64,000 nucleotides of DNA from Winogradskyella thalassocola (GTDB lineage: Bacteria; Bacteroidota; Bacteroidia; Flavobacteriales; Flavobacteriaceae), in the NCBI RefSeq assembly GCF_900099995.1, contig NZ_FNCZ01000009.1:1-64000 (forward strand). The letters run 5' to 3'. Made by a program: the position numbers and the translations under genes. Positions 1 through 8,819 of this stretch are shown here, in pieces. Within the stretch, counting starts at the first letter, position 1. Each line of letters begins with the position of its first letter. The notes under the pieces are model-generated. The model made no database searches. It had not been told where the DNA came from and saw nothing but the letters and a program-made list of their open reading frames with translations.

Positions 1-100
1 TTTATCTTTAGACTATAAAACACCTAATAATGTGCACCAAAATGCAGCTTAATTTTAATCAATAACCTGTAGACGTATTTTAGGACGAGACATTTGAAAA

Positions 101-967
101 ATGAACAGAATTACACAAACACAGAACGAAACGAAATTTATTGAATATTTGAAAGCTCAAAGAGTCGCTTATAGCCAATGTAAAATATATCAAGTATTTG
201 ATGTAATAAGTGTTTTGATGGCAATTGTTTTACCGATAATTGGAATGTATAGAACCGACATTGTTAATTATTTAGGTGCTTTTGGAGTTTTATGGACGAT
301 TATTTATTTAGTAACCGAAAATTATAGAAAAAAGAAAACAGAACAAGGTGCTAAAATTCAAGAACAGTTTGACACAGAACTTTTTGAAATTCCTTGGAAC
401 GAAATATTATGCAAAAGCAAAATAAATACTGACACAAAAATTGACCTTGCAAAAGAATATAAAGGGAATGATTTATCTAATTGGTATTCACTAGAAGTTG
501 ATTCATCATTACCAAAAACAATTGCAATTATTCTTTGTCAGAGAATTAACTTCTCTTGGGAATTAAAACTGAGAAAAAGATTTGTAACTTTTTTAATAAT
601 TCTTTTAGTTGCATACTATGGGATTTTTATTGGATTTTTTATTTCAAAAAATATTGGAATCTATGATATACTCCTACTCATAGCACCTTCTCTTTCATTT
701 TTAATTTATAGTGTTCAAAACAGTCTTTCTCTAAAAAATCATATTAAGTCAAAAAATGACACTCTAGGTCAAATTGACGAAATCCTAAATGAATACTCTG
801 ATAATGGAGAAAAGCCAAGTAAAGGTGTTCTAAGGCAAATTCAGGATATTATATACACAGAAAGAACCGTACCTGAAAAAATTCCAAATTGGTTTTACAA
901 ACTATCAAAATCTTCAAACGAAGACAGAACTGACAACATAATTAAATCCATAAAAGCAAAATTTTAA
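101..967 (+). CDS. S-4TM family putative pore-forming CBASS effector
   Basis: This 288-residue protein has four predicted membrane segments (about residues 31-50, 54-71, 161-182 and 186-204). They form two hairpins separated by a soluble loop that contains the FDTELF..PWN motif typical of the SMODS-associated 4TM family. S-4TM proteins are predicted membrane-disrupting effectors of CBASS anti-phage systems, opened by a cyclic nucleotide made by a partner CD-NTase; that role is family knowledge. The stop codon directly abuts the ATG of the nucleotidyltransferase gene at 968, so the two are surely co-transcribed. The C-terminal soluble tail (about 210-288) is charged and could be the ligand-sensing part, which is inference. 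Confidence 0.85.
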   Translation: MNRITQTQNETKFIEYLKAQRVAYSQCKIYQVFDVISVLMAIVLPIIGMYRTDIVNYLGAFGVLWTIIYLVTENYRKKKTEQGAKIQEQFDTELFEIPWNEILCKSKINTDTKIDLAKEYKGNDLSNWYSLEVDSSLPKTIAIILCQRINFSWELKLRKRFVTFLIILLVAYYGIFIGFFISKNIGIYDILLLIAPSLSFLIYSVQNSLSLKNHIKSKNDTLGQIDEILNEYSDNGEKPSKGVLRQIQDIIYTERTVPEKIPNWFYKLSKSSNEDRTDNIIKSIKAKF

Positions 968-1732
968 ATGTCTGTACTATCATATCTAACTGACTTGTCT
1001 AGCTCAATTACAATTGCGGATTGGGAAAGAAACTCAATTGACACATCAATAAACACATTATCAACAAAGCTTGGAAATTACTTTGATAATATTGCTAGTA
1101 AATTTGTTTTCGGTTCATATGATAGAAGAACTATTTTAAGAAGAAGCAAAGATTCGAATTCTGACATTGATTTTATGGTGTGTTTTACTGACGGCAATGA
1201 ATGGACACCTCAAACTTTAATGAATAGGTTAAAAAGATTTGCAGTAGCAAATTATTCAAAAAATGAAATATATCAATCATCACCGACAATTGTCCTTGAA
1301 CTAAGTCATATCAAATTTGAATTAGTTCCTGCTTGGGGAACATATAATATTCCAGCACCAGCTTCTAGCTATACAACTTGGATTGGGACTTATCCTCTTA
1401 CATTTAAAGGACAATTAAATGACAAGAATAGAGATAACAATTACCAAATAAGGAAACTAATTAGATTATTAAAATATTGGAATGTTATGAATTACAAAGT
1501 ATATTCTTCTTATGAATTAGAAAAATATGTGATTGATAAGTATTTCTATTTCTGCACTAACTTAAAAGATTATTTCTATTTAGCAGTTGAGGGATTGCCA
1601 ACTTATGACTTGCCAGAATACAAGAAAGCTAAAGTTGAAAGACTTAAAAACATTGTAAAATCAACAAAAGAAAATGAAAATGGAGGATGGTATGCTTTAG
1701 CTGAAATTGAAATTAAAAAAGCTTTTGAATAA
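968..1732 (+). CDS. CD-NTase (SMODS nucleotidyltransferase) of a CBASS system
   Basis: This 254-residue protein carries the polymerase-beta-like nucleotidyltransferase signature. It has GS at residues 49-50, the metal-binding pair D66/D68 (SDIDFMV) and a third acidic residue E118 in the strand FELVPAW. Together with the S-4TM gene fused to it end-to-start, this is a minimal two-gene CBASS layout in which phage infection triggers synthesis of a cyclic oligonucleotide that activates the membrane effector. The third catalytic acid is Glu rather than the more usual Asp. The clade and the nucleotide made cannot be told from sequence inspection. No HORMA/TRIP13, E1/E2 or other ancillary gene is adjacent, so it would be classed as type I. 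Confidence 0.85.
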   Translation: MSVLSYLTDLSSSITIADWERNSIDTSINTLSTKLGNYFDNIASKFVFGSYDRRTILRRSKDSNSDIDFMVCFTDGNEWTPQTLMNRLKRFAVANYSKNEIYQSSPTIVLELSHIKFELVPAWGTYNIPAPASSYTTWIGTYPLTFKGQLNDKNRDNNYQIRKLIRLLKYWNVMNYKVYSSYELEKYVIDKYFYFCTNLKDYFYLAVEGLPTYDLPEYKKAKVERLKNIVKSTKENENGGWYALAEIEIKKAFE

Positions 1733-1734
1733 TA

Positions 1735-1870
1735 AAAAACGGCTACCAACAAAGCCGTGTATAATTAATGGCTAGTTCTCGCCTACTTACCAAAATCTTC
1801 GCGGATTTTCTATTCGGTTTATATTTGCTGAATTCGTTGCTTAACCACGCAACTAATCTTATTCAAAACC
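1735..1870 (+). repeat. Structured intergenic repeat after the CBASS genes
   Basis: Just after the CD-NTase stop lies a GC-richer non-coding segment beginning ACGGCTACCAACAAAGCCGT (stem GGCT/AGCC) and containing the hairpin AAAATC-ttcgcg-GATTTT. It has the same flavour as the folded element at 3665-3857 (a GTGTATAA-type entry and nested hairpins). Such elements often bound accessory genes in Flavobacteriia. Function unknown. Confidence 0.4.
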
Positions 1871-2421
1871 CTTGTGCGGCATGCAACTCACCCTCTGAAA
1901 AACATGAACGAAGAAGAAAAATTCCCAACTCCTTCTCAATTTTATAAAAATATAATGTAGACTTCCCCTTTTTGTAGGCTTCACTAAAAAAAGGACGTCC
2001 TGTAATTAAACATCTATGGTCATTTATAGCGGACAAAGACTATAACACTGAAGCTATTAATACCATGTTCCATGAACAAAGTGGGTTTGATCTGTATAGG
2101 GTTTTGGTTATTATGCATTGGCTATTACGGTTTACCGTAAGTTATTTAGAATAGAAGGTATTAACTTGGCTGTTAACGAAACGCAGTTGTACGTAACTTT
2201 ACGTATAGTTTTTATTAGAAATATAATTAACTTCGTAGCACATGACTTTAACTATCTAAAACACTTGCTATTACCCACTTAATTTGTGGGATATGAGAGA
2301 TAAAAGGTATGATATAACACGTTGTGCTTAATATTAACAAACCACCGAAAATTACTACTTCCATTTAGTTAAGGAATGTTTGCAGTGAAATTATTAATAA
2401 AATCTTGTAACCTTTTTTCGA
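1871..2421. other. Intergenic stretch with no recognisable gene
   Basis: Roughly 550 bases without a supportable gene. A possible 18-codon start-like ORF begins near 1903 (MNEEEKFPTPSQ) and stops at once, and short open stretches around 2140-2280 look at most like eroded coding sequence. Near 2313-2330 lies TAACACGTTGTGCTTA, an inverted copy of the sequence after the next two genes (3661-3678). Confidence 0.4.
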
Positions 2422-2463
2422 GTGTATCGTCTTATAGACACCAATCGAATATGGATTAACTTA

Positions 2464-3177
2464 ATGAAAGCTGAACAGAAACAAATTTCCAACGATTTAA
2501 CCAAGCCAATTAATCACAAAGGTTTTTTATTTGACCTTATTATATACATTTCCGTAATGTTTCTAATTAGGGAAATTTATTTTCCGAGTGTAGGTTTTAT
2601 AATCAACGGACTTTTTTGGTCATTAACAACTTTAATCATTGCTACTTGGCGGATGAAAGTCCGCAATGTTTCGTGGAAAGATTTAGGACTGCGCAAACCT
2701 GAAAGTTTCAAGAAAACTTTATTCGTCACTATTGGTATTTTAATAGCGATTGTTCTTTCCATAATGGCATTCGAGATGATTAAAGATTACCTACCCTTTT
2801 CATTGGAGCAAAAAAATTATTCTGAAAATTCAGCATCTAAATTTGGAAATCTTAAAGGAAATTGGTTACTGTTTTTCACAATTATGCCAGCGGTTTTACT
2901 TGAATCGATGTTAGAAGAATTATTAGACAGAGGTTTCTTAATAAACTGGTTTGAGAAATTATTTTCTCAAACCACAATAGCCACAATTCTTGCAGTAATA
3001 CTACAAGCCTTAATTTTTGGGTTTAGGCATTCTTACGATTTGTCAGACAGGTCTATTAGAGTTGGTCTTATTGGTCTAATAATGGGAATTGCTTATGTGA
3101 AATTTGGAAGAAATTTATGGCCTTTGATTATTGCTCATTGCGTACTTAACACAATGTCAATGGTAGATAGAGTTTAA
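2464..3177 (+). CDS. CPBP (CAAX/Abi-type) intramembrane metalloprotease
   Basis: A polytopic membrane protein of 237 residues from the preferred ATG; an upstream in-frame GTG at 2422 would add 14 residues but gives a poorer N-terminus. The family motifs are present in order: EExxxR (LEELLDRGF), FxxxH (FGFRHSY) and a final H..N (AHCVLNT), which together form the metal site within the membrane. Bacterial CPBP proteins act as CAAX-type proteases, bacteriocin immunity factors or membrane regulators. The gene sits 21 bp before a small glycine-rich membrane protein, and the pair is bordered by inverted repeats, as for an accessory cassette. The substrate is unknown. Confidence 0.8.
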   Translation: MKAEQKQISNDLTKPINHKGFLFDLIIYISVMFLIREIYFPSVGFIINGLFWSLTTLIIATWRMKVRNVSWKDLGLRKPESFKKTLFVTIGILIAIVLSIMAFEMIKDYLPFSLEQKNYSENSASKFGNLKGNWLLFFTIMPAVLLESMLEELLDRGFLINWFEKLFSQTTIATILAVILQALIFGFRHSYDLSDRSIRVGLIGLIMGIAYVKFGRNLWPLIIAHCVLNTMSMVDRV

Positions 3178-3198
3178 ATATTTTAAAATTGTAACGAA

Positions 3199-3663
3199 AT
3201 GAAAATCCAAAATTTAAACGATAGACTTGGTTTTGACGAAAATAGTCGATTGGGTAAAAAGTATGCTCAATTTCAACAGCTAATTTCCGAATTGAGTAAT
3301 AAGGCCTTAAATGATGACGTTGTACTTGTCATAAATAATAAAATTAACTCTATCAATTCCATTTCAAATTTGGATAATCAATTTTCTAAACGACTGAAAA
3401 GCGCTCAATCAAAAATTTTAAAAGTAATTAAAAAACAACATAAATTAGCAACCAAAAACCATTATAGAAACATTTGGTTAGCCTTGGGAGTTGGTGCTAT
3501 TGGAGTACCAATCGGAGTTGTTATTGGTTCAATTACAGGCAATATGGCTTTTATCGGAATTGGAATACCAATCGGGTTTGGTATTGGAATAGCAATTGGA
3601 ACAATGATAGACAATAAATTAAAAGACCAAGGAAAACAATTAGATTTGGAAATAAAATACTAA
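3199..3663 (+). CDS. Small glycine-zipper membrane protein, unknown function
   Basis: 154 residues. The N-terminal two thirds is a soluble, Asn/Lys-rich helical region. Residues about 92-145 form a glycine-zipper-like membrane hairpin with GxxxG-type spacing (GVGAIGVPIGVVIG, then GIGIPIGFGIGIAIG). Glycine-zipper hairpins occur in pore-forming toxins, bacteriocin-like peptides and lipid-associating proteins. I do not recognise a named family. It is 21 bp downstream of the CPBP protease and likely co-transcribed; a peptide/protease or toxin/immunity relationship is inference only. Confidence 0.6.
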   Translation: MKIQNLNDRLGFDENSRLGKKYAQFQQLISELSNKALNDDVVLVINNKINSINSISNLDNQFSKRLKSAQSKILKVIKKQHKLATKNHYRNIWLALGVGAIGVPIGVVIGSITGNMAFIGIGIPIGFGIGIAIGTMIDNKLKDQGKQLDLEIKY

Positions 3664-3664
3664 G

Positions 3665-3857
3665 CACAACAGTGTATAAAAAACATAGGGCGTTTGTACT
3701 AAACCGAAAGGTTTGTGAATATTTACAAAGTCCGCTAAATATAAAATTTGGCATTTACAATAGAAAAGATAAAAGCAAAATATTTATATTTTGCTAAGTA
3801 ATAAACCGAAACGATAGTGCTTATCACCTGCCCTACGATTTCTTATACTTAACGTTA
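3665..3857 (+). repeat. Folded intergenic element with long imperfect inverted repeat
   Basis: The element opens with GTATAAAAAACATAGGGC (3674-3691) and closes with GCCCTACGATTTCTTATAC (3830-3848), which pair almost perfectly. Inside is AAACC-gaaa-GGTTT (3701-3714), a perfect stem with a GNRA loop. The outer ends are GCACAAC (3664-3670) and AACGTTACC (3851-3859). The overall design, a long palindrome with short core-like ends after a gene, resembles integron attC sites, but the canonical GTTRRRY core is not clearly met. It may be a flavobacterial gene-cassette boundary element. Confidence 0.5.
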
Positions 3858-3879
3858 CCACCAATTTGAAAAAAACCTG

Positions 3880-4287
3880 ATGAAAAAATATATTTCAATT
3901 GCTCTTTTTATCTTTCTAATATGTTGTCATCCAATTTTTTGTAAATGGGAATTAGGATACACACAATTAGAATCGCAACCAGACGAAAAACAAACTATTG
4001 GATTATACAAACTCTCTGAAGAATCAAAAGAATATTTGGGTTCTGACCTTAAAGGCTGGACTTCAACTCTTGAATTAAATAAAAACGGTAAATTAATTTA
4101 TAAAAATGGAGACAAAATAATTAAAATCAAAACATGGCAAGTAATCTGTGGAGAATCATATGATTGTGTAATCGATATGGAGGAACGTGTAGTTCCTTTT
4201 ACGGAAAAAAATGGAAAATATGCTATAATGATAGCGATAGGTGATGGCGATGAATGCAATGGAATTGTTTATGAAAAAACCAAATAA
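3880..4287 (+). CDS. Secreted hypothetical protein
   Basis: 135 residues with an N-terminal signal peptide (MKKYISIALFIFLICCHP..), followed by a soluble domain rich in charged residues and beta-strand-like segments, including TSTLELNKNGKLIYKNGD and a C-terminal YAIMIAIGDGDECNG. Three cysteines remain after the signal. No family is recognised. It sits directly after the folded repeat element, so it is probably an independent accessory gene. Confidence 0.6.
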   Translation: MKKYISIALFIFLICCHPIFCKWELGYTQLESQPDEKQTIGLYKLSEESKEYLGSDLKGWTSTLELNKNGKLIYKNGDKIIKIKTWQVICGESYDCVIDMEERVVPFTEKNGKYAIMIAIGDGDECNGIVYEKTK

Positions 4288-4326
4288 ACCAATGATAATA
4301 ATTCCTTTAAATAAAAAAACATACTT

Positions 4327-4494
4327 ATGAAAAAACTTTTAGCTTTAATCCTACTTATTGGAATTTCAATACCTACCAATGCTCAAAATTTAAATGAAAA
4401 ACTTTATGAAGCTGTTGTAAAAAATGACTTAAAAAAAACTGAAAAGCTTATAAACAAAGGAGCTGATGTTAAGTATCTGGGACACTATCTATGA
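4327..4494 (+). pseudogene. Truncated signal-peptide ankyrin protein
   Basis: The reading frame encodes a signal peptide (MKKLLALILLIGISIPTNAQ), then NLNEKLYEAVVKNDLKKTEKLINKGADV, which is the first ankyrin repeat (GADV is the typical repeat turn). Homology stops within one codon of that point. After GADVK the sequence becomes the body of an unrelated STAND-like protein in another frame, and the ankyrin frame ends at a TGA at 4492-4494. This is a clean recombination junction near 4470, leaving only the first 30 or so mature residues of the ankyrin gene. Confidence 0.75.
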
Positions 4495-7400
4495 AGATAA
4501 AAATAAGCTTTGGATAAGTTTAAGTATTTCCCAGCTCAGAAGTCCGTTAGAAAAAGAAAATATTATTCATATTCTACCAGCAGATGTGAAAACCTATTTT
4601 TATTCATCATTTCCAAGTATAAAATATCTATTTACAAAACATCATAACAAAATAGAAATATTTCATAATTCATTTAAAGAATTCATAACAAAAAAAGTAA
4701 AATTATTTATTAAAGACTGTAACGACAATATTGCTTCTTTTTGTGAGAATAATTTAGACAATGAGTATTCAATAGAAAACTGCTTACATCATTATGCGTT
4801 AAGTAATACTCCTGAAAAAGCATTAAAAAGTTGTAATCAAAAATGGGCAGATAAACTTACTCTTAATCATATCGAACCTGATATAGTTTTATTAGATATA
4901 AAAAACACAATAAACCTATCTTTAAAATTAGAACAAACAACAGAACTCATTAGGCTTTTATTACTCCTGCAGCGTATCGAGTTTAGGTATGATTACATAT
5001 TATACGAATATGCCCAAAATATAGCTTTAGCATTAATAGCTAATGAAGATTATCAGCACGCTTTAAAATATATTGTTAGGAGAAATATTCTTTTAGTTAG
5101 TAATGATCAAGCTATAATTTTTTTGCAGTTGTTATACGAAGCAGAAGCCTATAAGGAAGCAAATGTACTGTTAGAGGCTATTGACGCTCGATTTAGAAAA
5201 GAGATTGAGAGTGAGTTTAAATCTGGCAAAGGAGTTTCTATGGATTTCTTTACAATGAAAGCTAACTCACTTGTACTGTCTACAAATGAAAATTCTGAAA
5301 AGGGATATAGACAATATATGGCTTTTTCGAAATTCCTTCAAAGTTTAGGTAGCAATGATGACTTCGATAGCGAACAAACTACAACAGGAGTAACATTAAT
5401 GAGGGAAGTAACTACAGGTTGGCATCAAGCATATTTGATGAGAGCTAAAAATATTCATATAAACTCTGTTGAAGTATCAAAGTTCTCAGGAAACCCTTTA
5501 AATAGCCGATGGGCAAAAATGATAGCTCTTTCCAAGTACATCTATGATTATGAGCTAAATAGATATAATTCAAATTATCACGATAAAAATGACAGTCATC
5601 TTGAGATTGTCGCAGATATAGAATATTTAATATTAAATCACGGTTATATTAACGATAAAGTAGAAGTGATACTATTAGTTAAATCTCTTTTAAAAGATAG
5701 TAAAAATACTTCACTTGTTACAAAACTTATTAAAAATTATTTTGATTTTGAAATGGATGAAAATAATATAAGAAACGATAATGGAGTAGATTTTAATTAT
5801 GCTGCATATATAAATATTGCATTTAAATCTAAATGCAAAGGTTATATAAATGATGATAATGCATTTCCCGAAATCAAAAAACGATGGAGTAAAAATGGTT
5901 GGGAACTTTATTTGAAGAGCATTATTGTTCTAATTCATTTCCTTGAAGGAAAAGCATACAATTTAAAAGCTAAAAATGATTCAGATGATTTTCAATTAAT
6001 TAAAGAACAACTCAATTTAATCAGAGAATCCATAAATTTTTCATTTGAAGAAAGAAGCAATTGGAATAGAAGTTATCAATTACCTGAAGCTATCTTCCCT
6101 CTACTTTACACAAAATTAATACATTTATATTATCACTTTAATTCTAATGAACTAGATTCCTTTATTGAAGAAATTAAACAAAAATCAATTGACCAATTAG
6201 GGCTTTTTTCAGAAGGTTACCGAGAAGTTTTTCATGAAATTGTTAAAGAATTACTACTTCTAAATTATGAAACAGATAAAATTCAACCTATAGTACAATT
6301 ATGGGAACAACATATTCTTAAAGGAGTACAAAATAGATGGGAACGCACAGAAGAACTTTTAAAAATATCAGAAATATATGCTCTTCTTGGAAAAAAATTT
6401 GAATTTAATAATACATTTCAAGAAGTACTAAATACATCTATGGGACCTACTTGGTACAAAGAAGCACAATTAGATTTAATAAATTCTACACTTTCCTATT
6501 TAAAAAGCGATAGTTCTAGCCTAAATAAATATGTCAAAGATTATGCATCTTTACTCGACTATGCTTCAGGAGAAATGACTTTCCAGAGGTATGTAAGGAC
6601 TGAAAAAGAAAGTTTTATTAATAGTCTTATTGCAAATGGTAGACTAGATTCGGCGTTAGAATATTTTAAACAAGAAATACTTCCTTCTCCAGAATTATTA
6701 ATAAATAATGCAGAACAGAACACATTTGACGCCCCAACAATTGGTGATGGTTATAATCTAGGGGCTAGAAATTTTGTTGAACAAAGGGGAGTATTAAAAA
6801 TTTTAGAAAACATAGAAGATGTATCACCATATCTAAAATGGGCGCTGTGTGAAATATTCACTATCAATGATGATAACTTTAGATACATAACTTACTATGG
6901 TGAGAAAATTGCAGAAGTATTAAATGAAATAGAAATACTAGATAATTCTCATATTGAGAATGTGATTATTAACTTATCTAAAATTATTGCAGATAAAGAA
7001 TTAAATGATGATGATAGAAGAGCTCTTTTAAATGAATTATATGTTGGATTAACAACATCAAATAGAACACGATTAAAATCACATTTAGTTAGTAAAGGGA
7101 TTATTTGGGAATCTAAAAATCAAGAAGATAAAATAACAGAAGAGCAGCCATTAGAAAAAAACAAAGAGATTACGGATTTCGAAAAGTTTAATAACTCTAT
7201 TAACTCAACCAAAGAAAACAGGCAACAATTAATAAAGACTGGTATTAATTCTTTTGAAAAAGAGAAAATAAGCATCTGGTACAATAACTGGTCTGGAGAA
7301 CATAGTAAATCGAAAGAAAATATAAAAAGCCTATTAGAAACTGATACAGAAATAATACAGACTTTATCTCATGAAATACTAAAATTCAATGAAACCCCTT

Positions 7401-8266
7401 GGTTAGTCTCTAAAGAAGTTATATGGTTTTTAGAAGGTAAAATATCAAAATCACAAATAGAAGATATCTATAAAATTGTGAATAATCATTTTCATTACAT
7501 TATTCGTCCAGATACTTCTGTGAAAGAAAAATATTTTTGGTTAGATAAAGAAAACGAAAAAATCAGTAACAATTCTCAAATTATCGATTTTTTAATATGG
7601 CTCCTCAATCACCCTTTTACAGATATTAGAAAAAAAACATTTAATAATTTAGTAGAGTTGGGAAAATTTTTAGGAGAAGAAGTAATCATAAAATTACTTA
7701 ATACATCTTCATCAAAAACACCTTTACTGTCAACAAAAATGAGTTCTTATGTCCTAAAAAAAATTTCGGAGGAATATCCAGAAATAATTAAAAAGACATT
7801 AGAAACAAACTCAAGTTATGTGATTCAAATAGCCACGATTTCTCATTTCACGATTAAGTATAATTTTATTGCAATTGCAAATAACATTAAAGAAATAGGA
7901 TATAAAGAATTAGCAGTTGAGCTGAATAAAACAATTCCAGATATTCCGTTTAAAACAGGTGACATTTTCTTAGAAGAAGAATTCCTATTACCTATTGCCC
8001 CCATAATAGATGAATTAAATAATAAAGAGGTTTTAAACGGAGGTTTTTGTAAAATATTAGTATCAAAAGTGATAGAATATTGTTCACCATTAAATACTAT
8101 CGATTTAGTAAAATCAGACAAATATCTTCGTAGAAGTTTCCATGACGAAACACAATATCGAGGAAGGTATAATGATACATTAAATCATGCTTTAAATGAA
8201 GCTATTACCTCTGTAGTTTACAAAAATAATATGAAAACAATTCATGAAATTTTGAATAATGATTGA
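4466..8266 (+). CDS. C-terminal portion of a STAND/NACHT-like protein (5' truncated)
   Basis: An open frame of 1266 codons whose first ATG lies in the ankyrin remnant, so this is very probably not the native start. Residues 1-80 look like the end of a winged-helix region after an NTPase domain, with IFHNSFKEFI matching the conserved H-S-F-x-x-[FY] element seen after NACHT/STAND domains. The rest is a long alpha-solenoid, with repeated helical pairs to the end, as in sensor arms of STAND defence proteins. No Walker A or B is present, so the nucleotide-binding half has been lost at the junction near 4470. The last eight bases overlap the next gene. Without its NTPase it is unlikely to signal on its own. 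Confidence 0.6.
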   Translation: MLSIWDTIYEDKNKLWISLSISQLRSPLEKENIIHILPADVKTYFYSSFPSIKYLFTKHHNKIEIFHNSFKEFITKKVKLFIKDCNDNIASFCENNLDNEYSIENCLHHYALSNTPEKALKSCNQKWADKLTLNHIEPDIVLLDIKNTINLSLKLEQTTELIRLLLLLQRIEFRYDYILYEYAQNIALALIANEDYQHALKYIVRRNILLVSNDQAIIFLQLLYEAEAYKEANVLLEAIDARFRKEIESEFKSGKGVSMDFFTMKANSLVLSTNENSEKGYRQYMAFSKFLQSLGSNDDFDSEQTTTGVTLMREVTTGWHQAYLMRAKNIHINSVEVSKFSGNPLNSRWAKMIALSKYIYDYELNRYNSNYHDKNDSHLEIVADIEYLILNHGYINDKVEVILLVKSLLKDSKNTSLVTKLIKNYFDFEMDENNIRNDNGVDFNYAAYINIAFKSKCKGYINDDNAFPEIKKRWSKNGWELYLKSIIVLIHFLEGKAYNLKAKNDSDDFQLIKEQLNLIRESINFSFEERSNWNRSYQLPEAIFPLLYTKLIHLYYHFNSNELDSFIEEIKQKSIDQLGLFSEGYREVFHEIVKELLLLNYETDKIQPIVQLWEQHILKGVQNRWERTEELLKISEIYALLGKKFEFNNTFQEVLNTSMGPTWYKEAQLDLINSTLSYLKSDSSSLNKYVKDYASLLDYASGEMTFQRYVRTEKESFINSLIANGRLDSALEYFKQEILPSPELLINNAEQNTFDAPTIGDGYNLGARNFVEQRGVLKILENIEDVSPYLKWALCEIFTINDDNFRYITYYGEKIAEVLNEIEILDNSHIENVIINLSKIIADKELNDDDRRALLNELYVGLTTSNRTRLKSHLVSKGIIWESKNQEDKITEEQPLEKNKEITDFEKFNNSINSTKENRQQLIKTGINSFEKEKISIWYNNWSGEHSKSKENIKSLLETDTEIIQTLSHEILKFNETPWLVSKEVIWFLEGKISKSQIEDIYKIVNNHFHYIIRPDTSVKEKYFWLDKENEKISNNSQIIDFLIWLLNHPFTDIRKKTFNNLVELGKFLGEEVIIKLLNTSSSKTPLLSTKMSSYVLKKISEEYPEIIKKTLETNSSYVIQIATISHFTIKYNFIAIANNIKEIGYKELAVELNKTIPDIPFKTGDIFLEEEFLLPIAPIIDELNNKEVLNGGFCKILVSKVIEYCSPLNTIDLVKSDKYLRRSFHDETQYRGRYNDTLNHALNEAITSVVYKNNMKTIHEILNND

Positions 8267-8507
8267 AAGCAGAAAAAATTATAGAGACTCTAGAGTAGAA
8301 TTTGAAAGACACTTAAATCTTCTTGGTGAATTAATGGAGCAAGGTAGAATAAGTATAGCAGAAGGACTACGAAATTCTGTAGATGGAATTACTAAGGTAA
8401 GATATTCTCCAAACAAAAGAATAGACTTGAATACAGTTAATGAAATGGCTAGAAATATGGCGATGATGGCTGCAAACCAAACAGACTTTGAAGAAAATGA
8501 GGAATAA
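8259..8507 (+). CDS. Small hypothetical protein co-encoded with the STAND-like gene
   Basis: 82 residues, overlapping the preceding gene by 8 bp (ATG inside its final codons). This means translational coupling and a native operon. The protein is helical, with a Met-rich middle (NEMARNMAMMAANQ) and an acidic tail. No family is recognised. Its tight linkage to a STAND sensor and to the next small gene suggests an accessory role in that system, which is inference. Confidence 0.6.
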   Translation: MIESRKNYRDSRVEFERHLNLLGELMEQGRISIAEGLRNSVDGITKVRYSPNKRIDLNTVNEMARNMAMMAANQTDFEENEE

Positions 8508-8748
8508 AAATTTAGGAGGTATGCCACCACCAAAAACAAGAAAAGAAATGGAGCATAATTTAGCCTTAGTCTTTGAAGACACATTAAAAAAACTAGAAAG
8601 TAACGATAAAAGTTTAAAAGGAAGCGTGCTAATATTTACAGCTCCTCATTTAAAAAAAGTTAAAAGCACACCAAATTTTAGGTTAAACCTATTAACAATA
8701 GATGAGTCAATCAGGCTTCAAGCAAATATGTTAGAGTGGATGAAATAA
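8488..8748 (+). CDS. Small hypothetical protein, third gene of the STAND operon
   Basis: 86 residues, starting 20 bp inside the previous gene (an alternative ATG lies three codons in, at 8497). It is basic at the N-terminus (NLGGMPPPKTRKEMEHN) and then mixed helical/strand with a conserved-looking VLIFTAPHLKKV segment. It completes a set of three overlapping genes. Function unknown; the strict overlap argues that the three products work together. Confidence 0.55.
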   Translation: MKKMRNKNLGGMPPPKTRKEMEHNLALVFEDTLKKLESNDKSLKGSVLIFTAPHLKKVKSTPNFRLNLLTIDESIRLQANMLEWMK

Positions 8749-8819
8749 ACTCAAAATTTCTATAAAGAATCTCCTCAGTAAACCTTTGATATTTTTCATA
8801 ATACTATTAAACAAATCTT

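Noticed and set aside
2422..2463. GTG start adding 14 residues to the CPBP protease
   Set aside because: The extension is not membrane-like and the ATG at 2464 gives a more usual N-terminus; the GTG is probably upstream non-coding sequence.
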